In this document: positions 1-9,046 of the stretch, one piece after another | Numbering within the stretch: the first letter of the stretch is position 1 | Layout of the letters: each line of letters starts with the position of its first letter | Assembly (NCBI GenBank): GCA_037440125.1 | Contig: JBBIUU010000088.1 | Coordinates: 1 to 12,292, forward strand | Direction: 5' to 3' | DNA length: 12,292 nucleotides | From: JAKAJA01 sp037440125 | GTDB taxonomy: Bacteria; Acidobacteriota; UBA4820; DSQY01 | Notes under the pieces: generated by a model | Seen by the model: the letters and a program-made list of their open reading frames with translations, nothing else | What the model was told of the DNA's origin: nothing | The model's database searches: none | Translations under genes and position numbers: made by a program

Positions 1-1205
1 AGGCGGGCCTCCACGGTGTGCGGGCGAGTGTCCGAGGGCGCCAGCGTGACCGCGTCCACCGGCGTTCCATCGAGGAAGATCTGGGCCCCGGGCGGGACGG
101 TGACGACCTCGAGCGCCACGGGGAGCACCTCCTGCGACGGCGGCGGCGTCACCAGCGCGTTCTTCTTCCCCGTGTAGTCCTCGTACCGGTTGATCCCGAT
201 GGCGACACCCGACACCACGAGCACCGCGAGGATGGCGAACCGCCCGTACTTCCTCGAGAGCGTGTGCCGCCTGCTGGCGCGCTCCTTCGCCGTGATCGGG
301 GGGAGGTAGGGCGCGTCGGGGTGCGGCTGGATCGTCGGGACGGTCGCGCTCTCGAGGTTGACCCAGGTTTGGACTGGGTCGGGCTCCTCCGGGTCCGCCA
401 GCGCCTGGCGGAGCGCGGCGGCCGAGGCGAAGCGGCCCTCCGGGTGCTTCGCCAGGGCCTTCCCGACGACCTGGCTTAGGGCCTCGGACACCTTCGGGTT
501 GAGGCTCCGGACGGGCGGCGGTCCCTCGTTGAGGACGCGGTACATCACCGTGGAGATGGTGTCGCCCTGGAAGGGGCGCTCGCCCGTGAGCATCTCGTAG
601 AGCACCACGCCCACGGAGAAGAGGTCCGAGCGCCCATCGAGCGTCTTCCCCTGGATCTGCTCGGGGCTCATGTAATGGGGCGTACCCATGACGTGCCCGC
701 TGTGGGACATGCTGGCCCCCGAGTCGCGGGCCAGACCGAAGTCCATGACCTTGAGAGCCTGGCCCTCGACGACCATTAGGTTTCCCGGCTTGATGTCCCG
801 GTGGATGACCCCGGCGCGATGGGCATAGTCGAGGGCCGAGAGCGCCTGCACGCCCAGGTGGACGACCTGGTCCACGGGCAGGAGGTTGCGCCGCGTACAA
901 TAGGCGTCCAGGAGGACGCCCTCCACGTACTCCATGGCGATGTAGAGGGTGCCGCCGTCCTCGAAGACATCGAAGATGGTCACGATGTTAGGGTGCAGGA
1001 GCTTGCCGGCGGCCCGCGCCTCGCGCAGGAATCGCGCGCGGCTCTCCTCCAGTTCCTCCGGCCGGGCGCCCTCCGCAGGCTTGATCGTCTTGAGCGCCAC
1101 GCGGCGGCCGATCTGCGGGTCGAAGGCGAGATAGACCACGCCCATGGCACCCTTGCCGAGCACCCTCTGCACCTGATAGCGACCCACCTGGACGGGCTGA
1201 TCCAT
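1..1205 (-). CDS. Membrane-anchored Hanks-type Ser/Thr protein kinase with C-terminal PEGA domain (C-terminus cut by window edge)
   Basis: The frame opens at an ATG at 1205 and runs off the left edge, giving 401 visible residues beginning MDQPVQVGRYQVQ. A GGGAG ribosome binding site sits 5 bases upstream (1211-1215). All kinase landmarks are present: glycine loop GKGAMG (17-22), ATP lysine K39 in VALK, HRDIKPGN with catalytic D137, DFG (155-157) and a GTPHYMSPEQ activation segment. The catalytic domain ends near residue 275, followed by a Pro/Glu-rich juxtamembrane stretch. A single membrane helix follows (about 323-338, FAILAVLVVSGVAIGI). The visible tail contains VPPGAQIFLDGTPV, typical of a PEGA repeat, which would lie outside the membrane. 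The protein should autophosphorylate and phosphorylate cytosolic targets, with the tail as a possible sensor or wall anchor. It is divergent from clpB across 204 bases. Its substrate cannot be told from sequence. Family assignment is very secure; the role is inferred. Confidence 0.95.
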   Translation of the reverse strand, partial: MDQPVQVGRYQVQRVLGKGAMGVVYLAFDPQIGRRVALKTIKPAEGARPEELEESRARFLREARAAGKLLHPNIVTIFDVFEDGGTLYIAMEYVEGVLLDAYCTRRNLLPVDQVVHLGVQALSALDYAHRAGVIHRDIKPGNLMVVEGQALKVMDFGLARDSGASMSHSGHVMGTPHYMSPEQIQGKTLDGRSDLFSVGVVLYEMLTGERPFQGDTISTVMYRVLNEGPPPVRSLNPKVSEALSQVVGKALAKHPEGRFASAAALRQALADPEEPDPVQTWVNLESATVPTIQPHPDAPYLPPITAKERASRRHTLSRKYGRFAILAVLVVSGVAIGINRYEDYTGKKNALVTPPPSQEVLPVALEVVTVPPGAQIFLDGTPVDAVTLAPSDTRPHTVEAR

Positions 1206-1338
1206 CAGCGCTCCCGGGAGTCTGAGGCGAGGTCACGCAGCCGGCGACAAGGCTTCATGGAAGAATCCTCATTCTCAGTTTACCACATGGGGGTTAACGA
1301 TTTCCATGCCTATCGATGGATGTCTGCCCGACAATAAC

Positions 1339-1367
1339 TTGACAATAGCACACTAAGACTTTATATT
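1339..1367 (+). promoter_or_regulatory. Sigma70-type promoter of clpB
   Basis: A perfect -35 box TTGACA (1339-1344) is separated by exactly 17 bases from TATATT (1362-1367), 5 of 6 matches to the -10 consensus. The surroundings are AT-rich, unlike the rest of the window. Transcription should begin near 1374, giving a leader of about 36 nt before the clpB ATG at 1410. No CIRCE or HAIR operator and no sigma32-type -10 box is visible, so any heat induction is not explained by these classical elements. Confidence 0.8.
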
Positions 1368-1396
1368 ATGACCTTGCTTAGATTTTTGGTCCAATT

Positions 1397-1402
1397 AGGA
1401 GG
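1397..1402 (+). promoter_or_regulatory. Ribosome binding site that fixes the clpB start
   Basis: A perfect AGGAGG lies 7 bases before the ATG at 1410. An in-frame ATG at 1368 would add 14 residues, but it directly abuts the predicted -10 box and would lie upstream of the transcription start, so it cannot be used from this promoter. Confidence 0.85.
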
Positions 1403-1409
1403 CCCACTG

Positions 1410-4010
<2,601 letters not shown>

Positions 4011-4026
4011 TGGTCTAGGTGGACGG

Positions 4027-4100
4027 GGTGGGAGCGGCCCGACGCCGCGGGGTGTGCCTGCGAGAGGCAGGGTGTCCCGCCGGGGCGGGCGGCTCCCACC
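4027..4100 (+). repeat. 74-nt nested inverted repeat between clpB and htpX
   Basis: The outer arms GGTGGGAGC (4027-4035) and GCTCCCACC (4092-4100) are perfectly complementary over 9 bp. After one mismatch the pairing continues for 5 bp (4037-4041 with 4086-4090). Inside, GCGGG (4047-4051) pairs with CCCGC (4076-4080), and TGCCT (4055-4059) with AGGCA (4065-4069) around a 5-nt loop. The whole would fold into one long imperfect hairpin in the clpB-htpX transcript, ending 8 bases before the htpX ribosome binding site (4109-4113). No U-tract follows, so it is not a typical intrinsic terminator. Possible roles are mRNA 3'-end protection, dampened read-through into htpX, or a dispersed palindromic repeat. 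Confidence 0.7.
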
Positions 4101-4120
4101 GGACGTCTGGAGGTCATTCG

Positions 4121-4975
4121 ATGTTCAACTGGTTCAAGACCATGATGCTCTTCGTGGCGCTCGCGGCGGTGCTCATGCTCGTGGGCGGCGCCGTGGCGGG
4201 GCGGCAGGGCGTCGCCATCGCCCTGGTGTTCTCCCTCGTCATCAACTTCGTGTCCTACTGGTTTTCGGACAAGATCGTCCTCGCGTCGTACGGCGCCAAG
4301 CCTTTGACCGAGGCGGAGGCACCCCGGGTCCACGCCGTGCTGGCCGAGCTGTGCCAGGCCGCGGGCATCCCCAAGCCGCCCCTCTACCACACGCCCGAGA
4401 GCTCGCCCAACGCCTTCGCCACGGGCCGCGACCCGCACCACGCCGTGGTGTGCGTCACCGACGGCCTGCTCGACCTCCTGAACGAGGAGGAGCTCAAGGG
4501 CGTGCTCGGCCACGAGCTGGCGCACGTGAAGCACCGCGACATCCTCATCGGGACCGTGGCGGCCTCCATCGCCTCCACGATCATGTTCGTCTCGAGCATG
4601 GCCCGGTGGGGGCTCATGTTCAGCGGCTATGGCGGGAACCGGGATCGGGAGGGCGCGAACCCTCTCGCCCTGCTCATCGCGGCGATCGTGGCACCCCTCG
4701 CCGCGCTCCTCATCCAGATGGCCATCAGCCGCTCGCGGGAGTACGGCGCGGACGAGAGCGGGGCGCAGTTCGCGGGCAACCCCTACGGCCTGGCCGACGC
4801 GCTGAGGAAGCTGCAGACCATGTCCGCGAGAATCCCCCTCAAGGCATCGCCCTCCACGGCCCACATGTTCATCGTCAAGCCCTTCACGGGGGGCGGCGTC
4901 TTCGATCTCTTCGCCACGCACCCGCCCATCGAGAAGCGGATCGCCCGACTCATGGAGCTGCGAGGGGCGAGGTGA
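4121..4975 (+). CDS. htpX: HtpX, M48-family inner-membrane zinc metalloprotease
   Basis: 284 residues, matching the usual 280-300 for HtpX. In characterised bacteria it degrades damaged or misassembled membrane proteins, overlapping with FtsH. Two membrane helices come first (about 8-26 and 30-48). The zinc site HELAH follows (H131, E132, H135), then two more hydrophobic segments (about 141-159 and 182-202). The third zinc ligand is E207 in SREYGADE, the standard M48B arrangement. The C-terminal THPPIEKRIARL is also typical. The start at 4121 is chosen because GGAGG (4109-4113) lies 7 bases upstream and the protein begins MFNWFKT. The open frame extends 34 codons further left, but into the palindromic spacer and with no HtpX-like sequence. 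It lies 110 bases downstream of clpB and has no obvious promoter of its own, so co-transcription is likely. Confidence 0.97.
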   Translation: MFNWFKTMMLFVALAAVLMLVGGAVAGRQGVAIALVFSLVINFVSYWFSDKIVLASYGAKPLTEAEAPRVHAVLAELCQAAGIPKPPLYHTPESSPNAFATGRDPHHAVVCVTDGLLDLLNEEELKGVLGHELAHVKHRDILIGTVAASIASTIMFVSSMARWGLMFSGYGGNRDREGANPLALLIAAIVAPLAALLIQMAISRSREYGADESGAQFAGNPYGLADALRKLQTMSARIPLKASPSTAHMFIVKPFTGGGVFDLFATHPPIEKRIARLMELRGAR

Positions 4976-4980
4976 AGAAG

Positions 4981-5008
4981 GCGAGAGGCGCGAGGCGGGA
5001 GGCGTGAG
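4981..5008 (+). repeat. Four-unit tandem heptamer array GCGNGAG after the htpX stop
   Basis: Four adjoining 7-base units read GCGAGAG, GCGCGAG, GCGGGAG and GCGTGAG. Six positions are invariant and the fourth takes each of the four bases once. The array begins 6 bases after the htpX TGA and ends 47 bases before the htrA start, so it is non-coding. Its function is unknown. Short tandem heptanucleotide repeats are known from cyanobacterial genomes, which gives a precedent in form only. Confidence 0.7.
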
Positions 5009-5055
5009 CCAGACCGAACGTGAAGTTTCCCCAGACATTCCTCCGGAAGGTGCCT

Positions 5056-6393
5056 ATGGGACCGACTCGAAGTAGAGACGTCATGCTGGCTGCCCTCGCT
5101 GCGCTCGCACTCGCGGTGGGGACGCCGTCCTCCGCGCAGGACAAGTCGGCGCGAGAGACGCAGGTCGTCAAGGTCGTCCGCAAGCTCAGCCCGGCGGTGG
5201 TCTACGTCTCATGCCAGCAGCGGGTGCAGAACCCCTTCGCGGGCTCCTTCTTCGACATGTTCGGCGGGTTCCCCGGCATGCCGGGGACGCCCGGCGAGCA
5301 GGAGGAGAACTCCCTCGGCTCGGGAGTCCTCGTGGACGCCGCGGGGTACGTGCTCACCAACGAGCACGTCATCATGGGGGGCTCCAAGATCCAGGTCACG
5401 CTCAGCTCGGGGAAACAGTACTCCGCCCGGGTCGTGGGCACGGCGCCCGAGTCGGACCTCGCCCTCCTCAAGATCGATGCGGACCGCACCTTCCCCACGG
5501 CCGAGCTCGGCACCTCGGCCGATCTCATGATCGGCGAGCCGGTCATCGCCGTGGGCAACCCCTTCGGCCTCTCCAACACGGTGACTACGGGCATCCTCTC
5601 GGCTACGGGGAGGACGGTCAACTCGGGCAACCGGCGCTACTCGGACTTCCTGCAGACCGACGCCGCCATCAACCCGGGGAACTCGGGCGGGGCGCTCTGC
5701 AACATCCTCGGCCAGGTCATCGGCATCAACACGGCCATCATCCGCGACGCCCAGGGGATCGGCTTCGCCATCCCCATCGACCGCGCCAAGCGGGTCATGG
5801 AGCAGCTCAGGACCTACGGCAGGGTCCGGCCGCTGTGGATCGGCGTCCTGGCCCTCGACCTCAACGACTACGCCAAGAAGCAGACGGGGGCGCCCGGGGG
5901 GTTCTACGTGGCCCGCGTCTACCCCTTCGCGCACCCGCAGGCGGGCGCGCTGGAGCGGGGTGACATCGTCACCACGCTCAACGGCAGACCCGTGGAGGGC
6001 ACGGGCGACCTCAACGCCAGGCTCGCAATGGCCTCCGCCGGGCAACGGATCGAGCTCGGCGGCCTGCGCGCCAGGAAGCCCTTCTCGACCACGATCGACG
6101 CCGCGCCCATGCCCGAGCAGCTCACGGCCGCCATGGCCTGGGAGCTCCTCGGGCTGAAGGTGGCCCAGGGGCAGCGCGGGCTGGCCGTCGGCGGGGTGCG
6201 CAAGGGGTCGCCGGCGGAAGCCGCGGGCCTCCGCCCCGGAGACGCCGTCCTCGCGGTCGAGGATCAACAGGTGGACACCCCCCAGGAGTTCCTCTCCAAG
6301 GCGCGCACGGCCCTGGCCTCCACGGGCCTCGTCGTGAGCGTCGGGCGCGGGCCCTGGACCTACTACGTGACCCTGAACCTGCTGGAAGAGTGA
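5056..6393 (+). CDS. htrA: Periplasmic HtrA/DegP-type serine protease with two PDZ domains
   Basis: 445 residues, similar to DegP/DegQ. The N-terminus MGPTRSRD followed by a hydrophobic MLAALAALALAVG and TPSSA is a signal peptide, with likely cleavage after A27, so it acts in the periplasm on unfolded envelope proteins. The trypsin-like domain carries the full triad: H104 in TNEHV, D134 in ESDLALLKI and S210 in NPGNSGGAL. A Gly/Pro/Phe-rich loop (about 55-80) precedes the core, in the place of the DegP LA loop. PDZ1 spans about 257-345. PDZ2 spans about 358-445 and includes GSPAEAAGLRPGDAVLAV. The ATG at 5056 is preceded at 5 bases by GGAAGG (5045-5050). An in-frame GTG at 5020 lacks a well-placed ribosome binding site and would put a charged extension before the signal peptide. 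It is 80 bases after htpX and 4 bases before grpE. Confidence 0.96.
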   Translation: MGPTRSRDVMLAALAALALAVGTPSSAQDKSARETQVVKVVRKLSPAVVYVSCQQRVQNPFAGSFFDMFGGFPGMPGTPGEQEENSLGSGVLVDAAGYVLTNEHVIMGGSKIQVTLSSGKQYSARVVGTAPESDLALLKIDADRTFPTAELGTSADLMIGEPVIAVGNPFGLSNTVTTGILSATGRTVNSGNRRYSDFLQTDAAINPGNSGGALCNILGQVIGINTAIIRDAQGIGFAIPIDRAKRVMEQLRTYGRVRPLWIGVLALDLNDYAKKQTGAPGGFYVARVYPFAHPQAGALERGDIVTTLNGRPVEGTGDLNARLAMASAGQRIELGGLRARKPFSTTIDAAPMPEQLTAAMAWELLGLKVAQGQRGLAVGGVRKGSPAEAAGLRPGDAVLAVEDQQVDTPQEFLSKARTALASTGLVVSVGRGPWTYYVTLNLLEE

Positions 6394-6397
6394 TCTC

Positions 6398-6985
6398 ATG
6401 AAGACCCGCGAATCCCACCGCGATCCCGTTTCCGAATCGGACCGTTCCGACGCCGGGGAGAGGATCCCCGTATCGGTCGTGGACCGGAGGCGCGTCGGCA
6501 AACCCGGAGCCGCGCCATCCTCCGAACCGAACCTCAAGCCCTCTTTCGTCCAGGAACTCGAGGAGCGGACCCTGCGGGCCGAGGCCGCGCTGAAGCAGCG
6601 CCTCGCCGAGCTCGAGGAGGACGCGGCGAAATCCCGGGCGCGCATCCGCGCCGACCTGGAGCACCAGTTCGCGGCGAAAGAGCGCGACCTCCTCCTCGAG
6701 GTCCTCCCCCTCCTGGACGACCTCGACCGCGCCGCGGCCCTGGTTTCCGACTCTCCGGCCGTCGCCGAGGGCCTGGCGCTCGTGGCGGCACGCACCGAGG
6801 GCTTCCTGTCGCGGCACGGCTGCGTCAAGGCGGCGCCCGAGGGGCAGGCCTTCGACCCGGAGACCATGGAGGCCCTCGCCGTCCTGGATGGCCCGCCCGG
6901 TACCGTGGTGAAGGTCTTCAGGGCCGGTTACGTCAGGGACGGGAAGCTCCTCCGTCCGGCTCAGGTGGCGGTGGGAAAAGGGTAG
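6398..6985 (+). CDS. grpE: GrpE-like nucleotide exchange factor of DnaK
   Basis: 195 residues, normal for GrpE. The family catalyses ADP release from DnaK in the cytosol. The N-terminal 48 residues are polar and poorly conserved. A long charged helix follows (about 50-98, with RLAELEEDAAKSRARIRADLEHQF), then the helical bundle segment EVLPLLDDLDRAAAL. The C-terminal beta domain contains GQAFDPETMEAL, GTVVKVFRAGYVRDGKLLRPAQVAV, spanning residues 149-192, and matches the GrpE signature with its FDP, GY and LRPA positions. Its start is 4 bases after the htrA stop and its ribosome binding site GGAAGAG (6384-6390) lies in the last htrA codons, so the two are translationally linked. No dnaK or dnaJ is nearby. 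The sequence is divergent from textbook GrpE, so this could be a second copy. Confidence 0.9.
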   Translation: MKTRESHRDPVSESDRSDAGERIPVSVVDRRRVGKPGAAPSSEPNLKPSFVQELEERTLRAEAALKQRLAELEEDAAKSRARIRADLEHQFAAKERDLLLEVLPLLDDLDRAAALVSDSPAVAEGLALVAARTEGFLSRHGCVKAAPEGQAFDPETMEALAVLDGPPGTVVKVFRAGYVRDGKLLRPAQVAVGKG

Positions 6986-7002
6986 AGAAGAAGGGCCTTC
7001 TC
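6985..7002 (+). terminator. Weak hairpin at the grpE stop codon
   Basis: GAGAAG (6985-6990) and CTTCTC (6997-7002) form a 6-bp stem with a 6-nt loop immediately after the grpE coding sequence. No T-run follows, so it is at best a weak or factor-dependent end to the stress-gene transcript. Confidence 0.25.
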
Positions 7003-7036
7003 CCAATGCATCGGGTTTGACCGGCTAACCACCTTT

Positions 7037-7072
7037 CAATTCTGGCAAACCCTATTGCTTTTTCCAGAATTG
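7037..7072. repeat. Perfect 9-bp inverted repeat upstream of the propeller gene
   Basis: CAATTCTGG (7037-7045) and CCAGAATTG (7064-7072) are exact reverse complements separated by 18 bases. Three more A-T pairs (7047-7049 with 7060-7062) can form inside after one mismatch. The block is AT-rich compared with its surroundings and lies in the spacer between grpE and the secreted propeller gene. It could be an operator for a dimeric regulator or an RNA hairpin. The T-run lies inside the loop rather than after the stem, which argues against a plus-strand terminator. Confidence 0.6.
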
Positions 7073-7194
7073 GTGTATCCTAGTCCTGCTGGTAACCCGG
7101 AGTGCGTTGAAACGAAAGGGGTTTTCCCGGGGAGTGCGGATGGGGGGCCAGAGTCCAAAGCCTTTCATTTCAAGGGTTTTCGAGGCTCTCTCGG

Positions 7195-7223
7195 TTGCCA
7201 AGCCCGACCCCGGGTGCTATATT
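7195..7223 (+). promoter_or_regulatory. Sigma70-type extended -10 promoter of the propeller gene
   Basis: TTGCCA (7195-7200, 4 of 6 to the -35 consensus) is followed after 17 bases by TATATT (7218-7223), the same -10 box as at clpB. A TG at 7215-7216 forms an extended -10 element. Transcription should begin near 7230, leaving a short leader that holds the GGAGGAGG ribosome binding site (7233-7240) before the ATG at 7248. This gives the downstream gene its own promoter, apart from the stress cluster. Confidence 0.7.
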
Positions 7224-7247
7224 CACGGAGATGGAGGAGGAGTGCCC

Positions 7248-8957
7248 ATGCGCCGCTTCTTGCTGCTGAGCATGTTCTTGCTGGCCGGAATCGCCACGCA
7301 GGCTCAAACAACCCTCTGGATCTTCGGCTCCCAGTCCCCGATCCTCACGGACCCCACTGTGGGGTCGGACGGGTCGGTGTACTTTACCACCGCCGACAAC
7401 AAGATCTCTGCCATCAACAGCTCGGGCGTCTTCCGCTGGAAGGCGGACCTCGGGGCGCAGGCCATGGTGCCCATCGCCCTGCAGGGCAACCAGCTCTTCG
7501 TGGGGACCTCCTCCCAGCAGGTGAGGGCGTACGGGACCGACGGCCACATGATCTGGAAGATCACCCTCGAGAAGAACATCAAGACGAACATCGCGGTCTC
7601 CTCCGACGGGTACCTTTACTTCGGGGACATCACCGGGAACCTCTACGGCGTCAGCGCCGCCAACGGCCAGGTGATGTGGAAGACCTACGTCGACACCCAG
7701 CTGGGGCCTCCGCTGATCGGGCGCAACGGCACCATCTACCTTGCGAGCAACTCCTTCCTGAACGCCATCAACCCCGCCAACGGGATCACCTACTGGCGGA
7801 AGGACGCCTTCAACTTCTCCAACGTCCCCCTCGTCCAGTCCGACGACGGGTACATCGTCTACATCCGGCGGGGAGGGTTCGTGGACGTCTATAACCAGCG
7901 CGGGGACATCCTCTGGGAGGCCTACGACGACCAGGGCCAGGTGATCCTCGCCGAGATGACCCAGCCGGTCATTTACGGGAACACCGTCATCTTCGCCAAG
8001 ACGGGGGGCGGTGACATCGTCTCGATGGACCTGGCGTCGGGCGCCGTGGTCTGGCTGTACTCCGAGGCCAACCAGACGAACCCCCTCAAGTTCTCGCCCA
8101 AAGTCCTTTCCACCTTCGCGGTCGACGGCTGGGGCACCGCCTTCTGGTGCGACGATACCGGCACCATCACCTGGCTCGATGCGGCGACGGGCCTCGTGCA
8201 GGGCTGGCAGCCGAGCCACGGCACGGGCCAGAACTTCATCCTGACCCCCAGGAACAGCGCGGGCTACGGCGTGTTCCGGACCGGCTCGGGCGGCCAGACC
8301 CTGGTGGGCTATGCCATGCCCGCCGGCCCCACCGGCCCCTGTGGCCAGTGGCTGGGCTCGGGCTTCCACCAGTCCCGCTTCGACGATCCCCCCGTGGTGG
8401 ACATCCTGACCCCCGCAGACGGCGCCATCATCTCGGGGCCTCTGAACGTCACCGCATCCGCGGCCGACGACTATCACCTCACGGACCTCTCCATCTTTCT
8501 GAACAAGACGAAGGTCGCGTCCTCCGGGGGGTCGGCCCTCTCCTTCATCGCCGATTCGGCCTCGTTCCAGGACGGCGTCTACACGATCAGCGCGGTGGCC
8601 ACCGACAACGGCGGCAACCAGACGAACAACATCATCCAGGTGGCGTTCGTGAACCCGCCCCCGGTCTACACCGTCTCCGTGGCCCCGCTCGTTTTCAGCT
8701 GGCTCCCCAACGGCGTAGACAACAAGTACCGCGTGGACATCTCGACCTCGCTCAGCTTCGGCAACATCGTCCTCACGAGCGCCACCGACACGCAGAATTT
8801 CTTCAAGGGCACCTCGTGGCAGCCCTCCGCCAAGAAGTGGCGGAAGGTGCAGGACGCCGCGCTCGGAAGCGCCTCCAGCTCGACGACCTTCTACTGGCGG
8901 GTCACCGGGAAGACCGGCGGGCAGGTGATGATCAAGAGCTTCACGCTCACGAAGTAG
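7248..8957 (+). CDS. Secreted PQQ-like beta-propeller protein with Ig-like and FN3-like C-terminal regions, function unknown
   Basis: 569 residues. The N-terminus MRRFLLLSMFLLAGIATQAQ is a signal peptide with likely cleavage after AQA or AQ. Residues about 22-370 hold repeated blades of the form DGxxYF...xLYGVSAANGQVMWK, for example NKISAINSSGVFRWK, QVRAYGTDGHMIWK and GDIVSMDLASGAVVWLY. This is the pattern of PQQ-type or BamB-like propellers. I see no clear quinoprotein dehydrogenase active site, so an enzyme role is not supported. From residue 381 (PPVVDILTPADGAIISG) an Ig-like domain extends to about 468. The last 100 residues, with FSWLPNGVDNKYRVDIS and FYWRVTGKT, resemble a fibronectin type III fold. 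The start is set by the strong ribosome binding site at 7233-7240; an upstream in-frame TTG at 7107 would lie before the promoter and hide the signal peptide. It is probably a surface or periplasmic binding protein. It is a single-gene unit, ended by the terminator at 8983. Confidence 0.88.
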   Translation: MRRFLLLSMFLLAGIATQAQTTLWIFGSQSPILTDPTVGSDGSVYFTTADNKISAINSSGVFRWKADLGAQAMVPIALQGNQLFVGTSSQQVRAYGTDGHMIWKITLEKNIKTNIAVSSDGYLYFGDITGNLYGVSAANGQVMWKTYVDTQLGPPLIGRNGTIYLASNSFLNAINPANGITYWRKDAFNFSNVPLVQSDDGYIVYIRRGGFVDVYNQRGDILWEAYDDQGQVILAEMTQPVIYGNTVIFAKTGGGDIVSMDLASGAVVWLYSEANQTNPLKFSPKVLSTFAVDGWGTAFWCDDTGTITWLDAATGLVQGWQPSHGTGQNFILTPRNSAGYGVFRTGSGGQTLVGYAMPAGPTGPCGQWLGSGFHQSRFDDPPVVDILTPADGAIISGPLNVTASAADDYHLTDLSIFLNKTKVASSGGSALSFIADSASFQDGVYTISAVATDNGGNQTNNIIQVAFVNPPPVYTVSVAPLVFSWLPNGVDNKYRVDISTSLSFGNIVLTSATDTQNFFKGTSWQPSAKKWRKVQDAALGSASSSTTFYWRVTGKTGGQVMIKSFTLTK

Positions 8958-8982
8958 CCGCGCCCTTTCCAGAAATGACCGA

Positions 8983-9012
8983 GGGCCCCGCACGCGGGGC
9001 CCTTTTCTTGTT
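8983..9012 (+). terminator. Intrinsic terminator of the propeller gene
   Basis: GGGCCCCG (8983-8990) and CGGGGCCC (8995-9002) form a perfect 8-bp GC stem with a 4-nt loop, followed by TTTTCTTGTT. It ends 26 bases after the propeller gene's stop. On the opposite strand no good U-tract follows the stem, so it probably serves only the plus strand although it lies between converging genes. Confidence 0.92.
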
Positions 9013-9046
9013 CTCCGACTCGTTGGTGGGGGGCGGGACGGTGGCC

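Noticed and set aside
1345..1371. Possible CIRCE (HrcA operator) in the clpB promoter, from ATAGCACAC
   Set aside because: Only the left half matches (7 of 9). The expected GAGTGCTAA at 9-base spacing is absent.
1353..1381. CTAAG (1353-1357) and CTTAG (1377-1381) as an operator around the clpB -10 box
   Set aside because: Only 5 bp of symmetry with a 19-base spacer, in AT-rich sequence where this is expected by chance.
1365..1394. Kinase promoter on the minus strand: TTGGAC, 18 bases, CATAAT
   Set aside because: The -10 box is fair, but the -35 matches only 3 of 6 and the spacing is not ideal. It would lie on top of the clpB promoter. I see no convincing kinase promoter in the 204-base region.
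7043..7059. A sigma54-like element: TGGCA followed by TTGCT
   Set aside because: The GG and GC doublets are 13 bases apart instead of the required 12, and the left part belongs to the inverted repeat. A sigma54 promoter with wrong spacing is normally inactive.
7099..7245. GGAGTGC occurring three times (7099, 7131, 7239) as a possible regulator array
   Set aside because: Spacing is irregular (32 and 108 bases), and the third copy is part of the ribosome binding site region.
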